In this document: one piece after another, positions 27,194 through 35,927 of the stretch
Numbering within the stretch: the first letter of the stretch is position 1
Layout: each line of letters starts with the position of its first letter
Source: an uncultured Prevotella sp.
GTDB lineage: Bacteria; Bacteroidota; Bacteroidia; Bacteroidales; Bacteroidaceae
Direction: 5' to 3'
DNA length: 64,000 nucleotides
NCBI GenBank assembly: GCA_944319935.1
Contig: CALUFM010000003.1
Location: forward strand, 1-64,000
Made by a program: the position numbers and the translations under genes
The notes under the pieces: generated by a model
Told to the model about the DNA's origin: nothing
The model's input: the letters and a program-made list of their open reading frames with translations, nothing else
Database searches by the model: none

Positions 27194-29941
27194 ATGAAGA
27201 AAAGGAAAATGCGTGTAAGCATGATTGCAGGTATAGGTAAGTTAAGATTGTTTTTGGGCGCGGCGGCGATGATGTCGTTGGCGTTGACGCCGGCTGTGGC
27301 TGCCGGCGTGAATGATGTTGACGTTGACGTGAAAGGATGCGTCAAGGACCAGAAGTCGAAGGAGCCCCTCATCGGTGCGACGGTGCATGTCGTAGGCAGC
27401 GACATAGCCGCCGTGAGCGATGTTGATGGCAATTTCCAGTTGACAGGACTGTCTGACGGCATCTATGACATCGAGATAAAATATGTAGGTTACAAGACGG
27501 CTGTGAAGCGTCAGGTGAAAATCGAGGACAACAAGGTGATGACGCTCGACTTCGAAATGGTGGAGGACGACCACCAGTTGTCCGACGTAGTTGTGGTGGC
27601 GAAGGCCAACCGCGAGTCGGAGAACGTCACCATGCTCGAGCAGAAACGCTCGCTCGTCGCCGTGCAGACCATCGGCGCGCAGGAGCTTTCGCGCAAGGGC
27701 GTGAGCGATGCGCAAGCCGCAGTGACCAAAATCTCAGGCATATCAAAGCAGGAAGGCGTGAAAAACGTCTTCGTGCGCGGACTTGGCGACCGTTACAACA
27801 TCACCACCCTGAACCGTTTCCCCATACCTTCGGAAGACCCGGAGTATAAGAACATCGCCCTTGACTTCTTCTCGACGGACATCATCCAGTCGATAGAGGT
27901 CAACAAGGCGTTCTACAGCGACACCCCGGCCGACGCCGCGGGGGCTGACATCAACATAACATCCAAGGAGCTTACGGGCGACGGCAAGCTTAACGTAAGC
28001 GTGTCGGGAGGACTGAATACGCAGACGGTTTCGTCTGACTTCATGCGCCTTGACGGTGTTGACGGCCTGGGCATAGCCGACAAGAAGCAGCCTGGGGCAA
28101 GCCTGAACGCCTTCAGCTTCAACAATTCGCTCGACCCTCACAAGCAGAACTTGATGATAAACCAGAGCTACGCGGTGTCGGGCGGCAAGAAGTTTGACAT
28201 CGCCGGGCAGCCTTTCACGTTCTATCTCGTGGCCGCTCACAACAAGAACTACAGCCACTATGACGAGGAAGTGCGCAACTCCATCACGAGCGGCGCGCTG
28301 TCGCAAGACATGGACGGCGACATATCCCAGGTGGAGACGAGCCAGGTCGCGATGGCTAACATCGATTACCTGCTTGGCGGCAAGCACAAGCTCGACTACA
28401 ACTTCATGCTCGTACACGCCACGAAAGAGTCGGTGGGCGACTATATCGGCATGGACGCCGACTATCAGTCGTCTGACACTTACGAGGGTTTCATGCGCCG
28501 CCAGCAGACCAATGACAACCTGCTCATAGTAAACCAGCTCGACACGAAATGGCAACTCGGCAAGATGTTCGACCTTAACGCCGGCGTGTCTTACAACATT
28601 ATAAACGGCAACGAGCCTGACCGCCGCATCAACAACCTCGTCAAGACAGACGACGGATATGTGCCGATGAAGGGTACGGGCATACAGCAGCGTTACTTCT
28701 CGGAGCTTGACGGCAGTGACTTGAACCTGCGCGCGTCGCTCTCTTATAAGCTGAAAGACAAGTTCGAGCAGGCGTCCAACGTGCAAATCGGCTACATGGG
28801 GCGCATCGTCAACGATGATTTCGACGCTGTGGAATACGACATGTCTGTGGTAAGGCAAAGCCCCTTTGACATCGGCAACGTGCGTTTCGACGACTATTTC
28901 AACCAAGACAACTATGCCGGCGGCGTGTTCCTGCTCGACCGTCAGGACGACAAGTACACCGTGGAGAAGAACATCCACTCGGCATACGCTGAGGCTACGT
29001 ATCAGTTTACGTCAAAGTTCATCGCCAATCTCGGCCTTAAATACGACGACGTCAACCTGAAAGTTGACTACAACGTGAACAAGGGCGGCAGCAAGGGAAG
29101 CCAGGAGATAGACAAGTCTTACTTCCTGCCAAGCCTCAACCTGCGTTACAACTTCAATGACAAGCACGCGCTCCGCTTCGCCGCAAGCAAGACTTACACC
29201 CTGCCGCAGTCGAAGGAAATATCGCCGTTCCGTTATGTCAGCGTCAGCTTCAACAGCCAAGGTAATCCCGACCTGAAGCCGTCTGACAACTACAACTTCG
29301 ACCTGAAGTGGGACTGGTACGTGTCTCCCTCCGAGCTGTTCTCAATCACCGGCTTCTACAAATACATCAAACGGCCAATCTCGAGGATTGAAATCGCCAG
29401 TGCCGGAGGCTTCCTTTCATACGAAAACATAGCAGACCACGCAACCGCGGCGGGAGTCGAGGTTGAGCTGAAAAAGCACATCTTCTCGCGTCAGTTGAAG
29501 AATGAAGGGCTCAGCCGGTTGAGCTTCGGCGTGAACGGAGCTTACACTTACACATGCGCAAAAGTGCCTTTGGCCACCGACCCGACTGGCTCTCAGCTTG
29601 AAGGGGCTGCTCCTTGGATTGTCAACGCCGACCTTAACTACCTGTACAGGACGGGCGGCAACTCGTTCACTGCGGCCTTGGTGTTCAACTATTTCAGCGA
29701 CCGCATCTACACAATCGGTACCGAAGGCTATCAGGACATCGTGGAGAACGGCATTCCTACGCTCGATTTCGTGGCTTCGGCACAGCTTGGCAAACACTTC
29801 TCTCTTAACCTGAAAGCGCGCAATTTGCTCGATTCCGCTCACCAGTTGACACGCGAAGGCAACGCCGACAACAAGGAAGTTGTTCTCAGCAAATACAAGA
29901 AAGGCTTGGACTTCAGCCTTGGGCTGTCTTACAATCTTTGA
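27194..29941 (+). CDS. TonB-dependent outer-membrane receptor
   Basis: A 915-residue receptor that takes up a ligand with TonB energy. After the signal sequence (LFLGAAAMMSLALTPAVAAG) comes a carboxypeptidase-regulatory-like domain (about 45-125, GATVHVVGSDIAAVSDVDGNF). The plug follows (ESENVTMLEQKRSLVAVQTI to ADINITSKEL) with NVFVRGLGDRYN, then a 22-strand-type barrel ending in LDFSLGLSYNL. No SusD gene follows; the next gene is the duplicated lipoprotein, which starts 60 nt later and is probably its partner. The ligand is unknown. Confidence 0.93.
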   Translation: MKKRKMRVSMIAGIGKLRLFLGAAAMMSLALTPAVAAGVNDVDVDVKGCVKDQKSKEPLIGATVHVVGSDIAAVSDVDGNFQLTGLSDGIYDIEIKYVGYKTAVKRQVKIEDNKVMTLDFEMVEDDHQLSDVVVVAKANRESENVTMLEQKRSLVAVQTIGAQELSRKGVSDAQAAVTKISGISKQEGVKNVFVRGLGDRYNITTLNRFPIPSEDPEYKNIALDFFSTDIIQSIEVNKAFYSDTPADAAGADINITSKELTGDGKLNVSVSGGLNTQTVSSDFMRLDGVDGLGIADKKQPGASLNAFSFNNSLDPHKQNLMINQSYAVSGGKKFDIAGQPFTFYLVAAHNKNYSHYDEEVRNSITSGALSQDMDGDISQVETSQVAMANIDYLLGGKHKLDYNFMLVHATKESVGDYIGMDADYQSSDTYEGFMRRQQTNDNLLIVNQLDTKWQLGKMFDLNAGVSYNIINGNEPDRRINNLVKTDDGYVPMKGTGIQQRYFSELDGSDLNLRASLSYKLKDKFEQASNVQIGYMGRIVNDDFDAVEYDMSVVRQSPFDIGNVRFDDYFNQDNYAGGVFLLDRQDDKYTVEKNIHSAYAEATYQFTSKFIANLGLKYDDVNLKVDYNVNKGGSKGSQEIDKSYFLPSLNLRYNFNDKHALRFAASKTYTLPQSKEISPFRYVSVSFNSQGNPDLKPSDNYNFDLKWDWYVSPSELFSITGFYKYIKRPISRIEIASAGGFLSYENIADHATAAGVEVELKKHIFSRQLKNEGLSRLSFGVNGAYTYTCAKVPLATDPTGSQLEGAAPWIVNADLNYLYRTGGNSFTAALVFNYFSDRIYTIGTEGYQDIVENGIPTLDFVASAQLGKHFSLNLKARNLLDSAHQLTREGNADNKEVVLSKYKKGLDFSLGLSYNL

Positions 29942-30001
29942 CGAAGGCCATTCAAGACATCAATGACATATAAACAATTCATAAACTAATTATTTAGCAA
30001 C

Positions 30002-32239
30002 ATGAGAAAGTTTTTTATGAGTGCGCTGGCGATGTTCGCCATGATGGGCGCAATGAGTTTGACATCTTGCAGCGATGATGACGACAACAACGGCGGAGGC
30101 GACGTAGAACCGGGCACTTCCGTTGAGCTTGGCGGTATCGTAGAGGGCACCATGACCCTTGACGCAAGCAAGGAATACCATCTTACAGGTACGCTGGTTG
30201 TGCCCGACGGTGCTACTCTTGAGATACCTGCCGGCACGACAATCAAGGCCGCCCAGGGCTTTGACAAGTACATCCTCGTGGCTCAGGGAGGAAAAATCAA
30301 CGCACGCGGAACGGCAAGCAACCCTATTGTTTTCACAGCAGACGCTGACGACGCGACATCAGGTTATTGGGGCGGACTCATCATCAACGGCAAGGCTCCG
30401 CTGTCAGGAGCAAGCGCGGGGACGGTTGGCGCGACCGAGATTGACAACAACCAGCCTTACGGCGGAACAGACGCAAGCGACAATAGCGGCGTAATTGAGT
30501 ATGTGAAACTTCTTTACACAGGAGCGCGCTCATCAGCCGACATCGAGCATAACGGCTTGACCCTGAACGGTGTAGGCAACGGGACAACCATCAACAACGT
30601 GTACATCGCCGAAGGTGCAGACGACGCAATAGAGTTCTTCGGGGGGTCTGTAAACGTTACTAACCTGCTCGCCGTGAACTGCGATGATGACTGCTTTGAC
30701 TTCACCCAGGGGTATTGCGGAACGTTGAGCAACTGTTATGGCATCTGGGAAGCCGGTTTCACAAGCACCGAGGAAGACCCGCGCGGCGTTGAGGCTGATG
30801 GCAACCTCGATGGCAACGGCCCCGACCACGCTCCCCAAGCCAACTTCACCATCAAGAACATGACCATCGTAAACAACTCTTCCACCCAGTCAATGCAGGA
30901 CGCTATCAAGGTTCGCCGCGGCGCGACAGCCCACATAACAGGTGCCGCCGTGTATGGAACAGGCAACTTTGAAAATATTGTTGACGTGACCGACGGCAAG
31001 GGCGGAGCCGGCAGTGCTACTGAGATAAGCGTAAGCAACAATGCTTTCGACATAGCAGAAGCTACCGTAAACGATGGTGGAACAAGCTATCCCGGCGTGA
31101 AGGTTGAGGCCGGCAACGGCGGTGCTGACGTTTCTGCATTGAGCTGGACGGGATACAGCTTCCCCGAACTGACAACTACTACGGTTGCTGAGGCTGGCGA
31201 CCTGCCGCTTGAAATCACCTCGCCGATAGCCTTGGAGGCTGGGAAAGAATACTTCATCAACGGCTCTGTACACGTGAAGGACGGCGGCGTGCTGGTTATC
31301 CCGGCTGGCATGACAATCAAGGCAAGGCAGGGCTTCGCCAATTTCATCCTCGTTGAGCGCGGCGGCAAGATCTACGCTGAGGGCAGCGAGAACGCTCCCA
31401 TCACATTCACCGCTGACGCTGCTGACGCCAAAGCGGGTTATTGGGGCGGCATCATCATTAACGGAAAGGCTGTCATCTCAGGTCCTGCAGGAAGCGTGAA
31501 CGAAGGCGCGACCGAAATAGACAACAACATCATGTACGGCGGCGACGACAATTCAGACAACTCAGGCGTGCTGACATACGTCCGCATCCTTTATTCTGGC
31601 GCACGCTCAAGTGCCGACATCGAACACAACGGACTTACGCTGAACGGCGTGGGCAACGGAACAAGGATTGAGAACATCTACATCGCCGAGGGTGCTGATG
31701 ACGCAATAGAGTTCTTCGGTGGTTCTGTAAACGTTACTAACCTGCTTGCCGTGAACTGCGACGATGACTGCTTTGACTTCACCCAGGGTTATTGCGGAAC
31801 GCTGAGCAACTGCTACGGACGCTGGGAAGCCGGCTTCACAAGCACCGAGGAAGACCCGCGCGGCGTTGAGGCTGACGGCAACCTCGACGGCAACGGCCAC
31901 GACCACACTCCCCAGGCCAACTTCACAATCAAGAACATGACCATCGAGAACCTGTCTGCCACTCAGGCAATGCAAGACGCCATCAAGGTGCGCCGCCTCG
32001 CAAAGGCCAACATCGAGAACGCCCTCGTCAAGGGTTCAGGCCTCATCGAGCAGCTTGTTGACCTTACCGACAGCAAGGACAACGCTGACGCTGGCACCGT
32101 GGTGAACGTGACAAGCGAAGCTACAAACGTAGAGGAGCAGACCAACAGCGGCAACCCTGCCGGCTCGACAGTCAACATCGCTGCCGGAAACGCAGGTTGT
32201 GCTAACGACATCTTCGGATGGACTGGATACATTTTTTAA
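30002..32239 (+). CDS. Surface lipoprotein with two near-identical beta-helix repeats
   Basis: A 745-residue lipoprotein. The lipobox is SLTSC (Cys23), followed by SDDDDNNGGGD, an acidic tag like the one that sends Bacteroidota lipoproteins to the cell surface. Two halves about 359 residues apart repeat the same order: a start like VVPDGATLEIPAGTTIKAAQ, then GYWGGLIINGKAPLSG, then SGARSSADIEHNGLTLNGVG, then AIEFFGGSVNVTNLLAVNCD. Such sequences are typical of right-handed beta-helix proteins. It follows the TonB receptor by 60 nt. The function is unknown; ligand capture for the receptor is an inference. Confidence 0.85.
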   Translation: MRKFFMSALAMFAMMGAMSLTSCSDDDDNNGGGDVEPGTSVELGGIVEGTMTLDASKEYHLTGTLVVPDGATLEIPAGTTIKAAQGFDKYILVAQGGKINARGTASNPIVFTADADDATSGYWGGLIINGKAPLSGASAGTVGATEIDNNQPYGGTDASDNSGVIEYVKLLYTGARSSADIEHNGLTLNGVGNGTTINNVYIAEGADDAIEFFGGSVNVTNLLAVNCDDDCFDFTQGYCGTLSNCYGIWEAGFTSTEEDPRGVEADGNLDGNGPDHAPQANFTIKNMTIVNNSSTQSMQDAIKVRRGATAHITGAAVYGTGNFENIVDVTDGKGGAGSATEISVSNNAFDIAEATVNDGGTSYPGVKVEAGNGGADVSALSWTGYSFPELTTTTVAEAGDLPLEITSPIALEAGKEYFINGSVHVKDGGVLVIPAGMTIKARQGFANFILVERGGKIYAEGSENAPITFTADAADAKAGYWGGIIINGKAVISGPAGSVNEGATEIDNNIMYGGDDNSDNSGVLTYVRILYSGARSSADIEHNGLTLNGVGNGTRIENIYIAEGADDAIEFFGGSVNVTNLLAVNCDDDCFDFTQGYCGTLSNCYGRWEAGFTSTEEDPRGVEADGNLDGNGHDHTPQANFTIKNMTIENLSATQAMQDAIKVRRLAKANIENALVKGSGLIEQLVDLTDSKDNADAGTVVNVTSEATNVEEQTNSGNPAGSTVNIAAGNAGCANDIFGWTGYIF

Positions 32240-32603
32240 GCAGACAAGCAGTCAGTGACGAGCAGACAAGCCTCTTCTTTTGAGCAGACGAGCTGTCAGT
32301 GACAAGCAGACAAGCCTCTTCGTTTAAGCAGACGAGCGGTCAGTGACGAGCAAACAAGCGTAAAAGTAATGTTTGCATAACTGCTTGAAAGGCATCTGTA
32401 CTTTGACAAAAACAAAAGGGGATTTGCTACGTGGAATTTTCTTTCACATGGCAAATCCCCTTTCTTTTTTGCGTATTACAATTCGTCAGCTTGTTACTTG
32501 TAACTTGTCAGCTTGTAACTTGTAACTCGTCTGCTTGTCACTGACCGCTCGTCTGCTTAAACGAAGAGGCTTGTCTGCTTGTCACTGACTGCTTGTCTAC
32601 TCG
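32238..32603. repeat. Large bracketing inverted repeat with 22-nt units
   Basis: Left arm 32238-32361 begins in the lipoprotein stop codon and repeats GCAGACAAGCAGTCAGTGAC-type units. Right arm 32484-32603 is its inverted counterpart and contains the stop codon of the carbonic-anhydrase gene (32597-32599, inside GCTTGTCTACTCG). The arms are about 120 nt each and a separate terminator lies between them. The whole 357-nt gap is explained by these elements. Confidence 0.88.
32415..32470 (+). terminator. Rho-independent terminator nested in the repeat
   Basis: AAAGGGGATTTGC (32415-32427) pairs with GCAAATCCCCTTT (32451-32463), followed by CTTTTTT. It ends the TonB-receptor/lipoprotein transcript; the A run on the other side may serve the opposing gene. 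Confidence 0.9.
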
Positions 32604-33106
32604 TTTTCCAAGTACCACTTTGAGTATTCTACGTAGTGCTTGGCGAAGCTTTCGGCCTGGCCGGGGCTGGTCTTTTTCAGGAATTTCGCCGGCACTCCGC
32701 CCCATATCTCGTGCGCTCCTACCTTTGTGCCCTGCAGCACCAACGCGCCGGCGGCCACTATCGCGCCCTCGCCTATGTCGGCGTTGTCAAGCACGGTTGC
32801 GCCCATGCCGATGAGCGCGCCGCGGCGGATGGTGCATGCGTGTACCGTGGCGTTGTGGCCGATGGTCACGTCGTCTTCAATCTCCACTGGGCCTGTGGTG
32901 TTGGTTACGTGTATGCACGCCCCGTCTTGCACGTTCACACGGTTGCCCATGTTGATGTGGGCTACGTCGCCGCGCACCACGGCGTTGAACCACACCGAGC
33001 ATTCGTCGCCCATCTTGACTTCGCCCACGATTGTGGCGTTCTCGCTGAAATAGCAGTCCTTGCCCCATTCCGGCGCAAGTCCGCACACTGTCTTTATCAA
33101 TGCCAT
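32597..33106 (-). CDS. Gamma-class carbonic anhydrase family protein
   Basis: A 169-residue left-handed beta-helix protein of the YrdA/PaaY/CaiE group. Hexapeptide repeats run through the chain (IVGEVKMGDECSVWFNAVVR, VTIGHNATVHACTI, IGMGATVLDNADIGEGAIVA). The metal-ligand histidines lie in GHNATVHAC and near the VRGDVAHINMG segment. Carbonic anhydrase activity is likely but unproven for this subgroup. It has its own TAACTTTG box at 33138. Its stop codon lies within the repeat. Confidence 0.92.
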   Translation of the reverse strand: MALIKTVCGLAPEWGKDCYFSENATIVGEVKMGDECSVWFNAVVRGDVAHINMGNRVNVQDGACIHVTNTTGPVEIEDDVTIGHNATVHACTIRRGALIGMGATVLDNADIGEGAIVAAGALVLQGTKVGAHEIWGGVPAKFLKKTSPGQAESFAKHYVEYSKWYLENE

Positions 33107-33137
33107 AAAGTTGTTCTTTTATTGTTGATTGCGTCTG

Positions 33138-33145
33138 CAAAGTTA
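33138..33145 (-). promoter_or_regulatory. -7 box of the carbonic-anhydrase gene
   Basis: TAACTTTG on the minus strand, predicted start near 33134, leader 28 nt. No clear -33 element. Confidence 0.5.
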
Positions 33146-33189
33146 GCGATTTATTGCGAACGGCGCACAGCTCGGCGCGGAATGTTGCC

Positions 33190-33280
33190 GCAATATGCGG
33201 CAAACGGCTTTGCGAAAGGCCATGAATTGCAATGCAAAAGGCCGTGTTTTGCCGTGCCATATGCGGCCTTTCGCATTTGT
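33190..33280. repeat. GCAAAAGGCC-family repeat cluster
   Basis: Four word copies (GCGAAAGGCC, GCAAAAGGCC, then GCGGCCTTTCGC on the other strand) and related GCAATATGCGGC sequence. It fills most of the 373-nt gap between the divergent genes at 33106 and 33480, together with their promoters. Confidence 0.65.
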
Positions 33281-33444
33281 AAGCGCGGCATGCTGTTTTG
33301 CTTACGGTCGCATGGCGTGGCGGCGTTGCTTGTTATGGATGCCAACATTCAATGCCTTTGCTGCTTACGGTTTTCATCCGTAGTGGCGCATGTCTTGGCC
33401 GACGGCCTTGTTTCCTGCTTTTCAGAATATTTATGACGGCGTTC

Positions 33445-33475
33445 GTTGCGTTGTCGGCCAATCGTTGTATATTTG
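33445..33475 (+). promoter_or_regulatory. Promoter immediately before the 33480 gene
   Basis: GTTG (33445-33448), 19 nt, TATATTTG (33468-33475). Predicted start is at about 33479-33480, which is the A of the ATG itself. Confidence 0.55.
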
Positions 33476-33479
33476 CAGC

Positions 33480-34427
33480 ATGTATGTGGTTCGTAACAGG
33501 TTCTGCGTAAAGGCGGCTGCGCTGGCGGCGTGCCTTTTCGTGTGTGTTGACGCTTCGGCGCAGGAGGTTCTTGGCGGTTCGCTGCCCGACGGGCGGCTGG
33601 GCGGTTCGGCACGGTGGGCGCAAGGCGCGCCCGTCCCCGGGTACATGCGTGACTCGCTGACGTTCGCCATGCGCCTGAAGGGCATCGTGCCTGAATGGAA
33701 ATGCCTTCCCGCACGGGGCAGGGCGGACAGTGTCACCGCGCCGATGCCAGACTACCGCGCCGTAAGCGGCATAGCCCCGGCGGCGGGCGGTACGCCTTTC
33801 GGCCGTAACCCTTACGCCTTCGACTACCGCACGGGTGGCGTTGTGGCGTCATGGCGCGGCGGTGGCGTTGTGGGTTCGTCGTTCCGCACGACGATGCCCG
33901 CGCTCATGTCGCGCCAGAACACGTCGGTGGGCGTGGTCCAAACTGTGGACGGCCTCACCGTGACGGCCGACGTCTCGGCTGACCGTTACCTGTTGTGGCG
34001 CGGCACGAGGACGTATTTCGGCGTGTCGGGTTCGGCCACTTACCGCTTCGGCGACCAGTGGTCGGCAACCATCTTCGGCCGTTACACCAACAACCGCTCG
34101 TTCTATTCCATGGCTGCCTTTCCGTATATGGGCACTTCGGGCTACGGAGGCTTCGTTACGTACACGGGCGACCGCTTTGGCGTTGACCTCGGCGTAGAGC
34201 GTTATTATGACACGTTCGCGCGGCGTTGGGTCACGTCGCCCATCATAACTCCTAAGGTGAAAGTGTCTGAAAAGTTCACCATCGAGCTGCCTGTCGGCTG
34301 GATGGTGAAAGAGATGATTGACAACGCCGTGCATAACAACAAGCGGCGCGGCGGTCCTACGATAATGCCTCCAAGCATGCCCACGCCCGGTGAAATCCCT
34401 TTCGGCACGCCTGAGATGCCTAAGTGA
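33480..34427 (+). CDS. Putative outer-membrane protein, function unknown
   Basis: I do not recognise this 315-residue protein. A signal peptide (MYVVRNRFCVKAAALAACLF, cleaved near SAQ) is clear. The mature part alternates Gly/aromatic-rich strands (VVASWRGGGVVGSS, TYFGVSGSATYRFGDQW, GYGGFVTYTGDRFGVDLGVE), which suggests an outer-membrane barrel. The C-terminal 30 residues are rich in proline and basic at their start. A longer frame starting at 33390 is unlikely because it would bury the signal peptide. The promoter predicts almost no leader. Confidence 0.65.
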   Translation: MYVVRNRFCVKAAALAACLFVCVDASAQEVLGGSLPDGRLGGSARWAQGAPVPGYMRDSLTFAMRLKGIVPEWKCLPARGRADSVTAPMPDYRAVSGIAPAAGGTPFGRNPYAFDYRTGGVVASWRGGGVVGSSFRTTMPALMSRQNTSVGVVQTVDGLTVTADVSADRYLLWRGTRTYFGVSGSATYRFGDQWSATIFGRYTNNRSFYSMAAFPYMGTSGYGGFVTYTGDRFGVDLGVERYYDTFARRWVTSPIITPKVKVSEKFTIELPVGWMVKEMIDNAVHNNKRRGGPTIMPPSMPTPGEIPFGTPEMPK

Positions 34428-34434
34428 ATTTATA

Positions 34435-34583
34435 AGTGACGAGCAGACAAGCGACAAGCAGACAAGGAAATATGCCAACTTTGCTCGGGAAAAATAATAT
34501 TGCGGCTGAAAAACGGAAGGTTTTTCAGCCGCAATACGTCTCATTTAGCCCAAAGCCACTTGTCTGCTTGTCTGCTCGTCACT
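34435..34583. repeat. Bracketing inverted repeat with nested terminator
   Basis: Left arm 34435-34466 (AGTGACGAGCAGACAAGCGA and on) and right arm 34557-34583 are inverted copies of the GCAGACAA octamer family. The right arm contains the stop codon of the opposing gene (34579-34581). Between them lies the hairpin at 34499-34535. Confidence 0.85.
34499..34535. terminator. Bidirectional terminator
   Basis: ATTGCGGCTGAAAAA (34499-34513) and TTTTTCAGCCGCAAT (34521-34535) form a perfect 15-bp stem between two convergent genes. Confidence 0.88.
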
Positions 34584-35661
34584 CGTTTACTGGAACGAAT
34601 GGTTGCTCCTTCACCTCGTCAAGCGGTGTTGACTTGTATTTCGTTTTTGCGAAGTTTATCTTGCCGAGGTCTAACATTCGGATGGCACTGTTGTACATCG
34701 TGCGGTAGTAGATTTTGCGCCCCGTCATGTCGGTGGCCGACGTCCACTGCGTCGCGCTTGGTATGTTGACGGCCGTTTCGCCCTCGGCCGTCTCTATGCC
34801 GATGGGAATGTCGAAGTTGTTCAGTATTTGGAAGCATTGCCTTACTGTGCCATCTGCCGTGGCAAGCGTGGGCGCGGTGGCCTGGTAAAGTGCCGCGCGG
34901 ACGAAGCGTGAGGGTGGGGTGACGTCGCCGGGAAGCCCCAGGAAGCCGCTGCCCGCGCCGAACGAGGCCACCTGTACGCCGCCGAGCTGTTTCGGTTTGG
35001 CCGTTCCGGGAAACAGGTTCACGTAGTTGTTGAGGTTCGTCATCTGCCATTCAAAGCCCGGAGAGTTGGTCAGCACGCCGAGTTTGTTCTCGTAGACGCA
35101 GACCTTCTTGCCCACAATCTCGACCACGATTTGGCGGCCTGACGGGTCGGCCACGCGCCAGTGGGCTGTAGACGCGCGCGGGTCGATGGCTATGACATGC
35201 ACGTCTTTGAGTCCCTCGACAACCTCGTCAACGGTCTTGAAGCCGCCCAATATCCATGAAACCAATTGCAGGTCGGCTACGCTTTGCGCCTTCAGGCTCT
35301 CGTCATAGTCCTCATACTGGCCATAACCGGGGAAGTAGAACAGTCCGGCTGACAGCCCATGCTCGTTAAGTCCCTCGGCGACAAACTCCTCTTGCTCCAC
35401 TGAAAGGCCTACGTATCCGTACTTTGCGGTGAACTTCATGCCGCCCTTCACGCCGCCGGGGATGTAAGACTGCTGGGTGTATCCGCGTGGAACGATGGCG
35501 TAACGGCTGTTCAAGTCGCTGCCGCCCCATTCTATCGTGCGCGCCACTACGGTGCTGCCGTCTTGGCTTTTCAGGGTGATGCCGGTGCAAGCGTCGGCCT
35601 TGCCCGCTATCGCGAGCAGTGCCACGGCCGCTAATGCGGCCACGATTTTCATTTTACTCAT
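34579..35661 (-). CDS. Choloylglycine hydrolase / penicillin-acylase family enzyme
   Basis: A secreted Ntn hydrolase that cleaves linear amide bonds, in the family of bile-salt hydrolases and penicillin V acylases. The signal peptide (MSKMKIVAALAAVALLAIAG) ends at ADA, exposing the catalytic N-terminal Cys of CTGITLKSQDGSTVVARTIE; the Arg in VARTIEW is also expected. LTNSPGFEWQMTNLNNYV carries the conserved Asn and FVRAALYQA a second Arg. I chose the ATG at 35661; a longer frame from 35733 would hide the signal peptide. The substrate (bile acid conjugate or other amide) cannot be settled from sequence. Confidence 0.92.
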   Translation of the reverse strand: MSKMKIVAALAAVALLAIAGKADACTGITLKSQDGSTVVARTIEWGGSDLNSRYAIVPRGYTQQSYIPGGVKGGMKFTAKYGYVGLSVEQEEFVAEGLNEHGLSAGLFYFPGYGQYEDYDESLKAQSVADLQLVSWILGGFKTVDEVVEGLKDVHVIAIDPRASTAHWRVADPSGRQIVVEIVGKKVCVYENKLGVLTNSPGFEWQMTNLNNYVNLFPGTAKPKQLGGVQVASFGAGSGFLGLPGDVTPPSRFVRAALYQATAPTLATADGTVRQCFQILNNFDIPIGIETAEGETAVNIPSATQWTSATDMTGRKIYYRTMYNSAIRMLDLGKINFAKTKYKSTPLDEVKEQPFVPVNE

Positions 35662-35720
35662 AATCGTTTGTGTTTTGATTGTTGTAGTTATGTTGCCTTC
35701 ATGACGAAGGCTGTCGGTGG

Positions 35721-35750
35721 CAAATGTATGCAATTAAATTGACAATCAAA
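35721..35750 (-). promoter_or_regulatory. Promoter of the Ntn hydrolase gene
   Basis: On the minus strand TTTG (35747-35750), 18 nt, TACATTTG (35721-35728). Predicted start is near 35717, leader about 56 nt. Confidence 0.65.
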
Positions 35751-35826
35751 ACATTTTGACAGGAAATATTGGAATATGCGGCCTTTTGTTTGTGCGGTTG
35801 TGGCTTCTTGTATGTGCCGCGTCTTA

Positions 35827-35911
35827 CGTTCATGGGGCTTTGCTGACAGCCTGGTTGCACGCCTTTAAGCGCATGAAAGCATAACCGCTGTGCCGCAAAG
35901 CCCCATGAACG
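35827..35911 (-). terminator. Long inverted repeat downstream of mlaF
   Basis: CGTTCATGGGGCTTTGC (35827-35843) and GCAAAGCCCCATGAACG (35895-35911) are perfect 17-bp inverted copies with a 51-nt spacer. A lone GGCCTTTTG word lies at 35780. The position, just past the mlaF stop, suggests a terminator or RNA stabiliser; there is no T run. Confidence 0.55.
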
Positions 35912-35927
35912 GATGGCCGCATGGCCG

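Noticed and set aside
30002..32239. The duplicated lipoprotein as a pectate lyase or other enzyme
   Set aside because: The beta-helix pattern is visible, but no catalytic motif of polysaccharide lyases or hydrolases is present.
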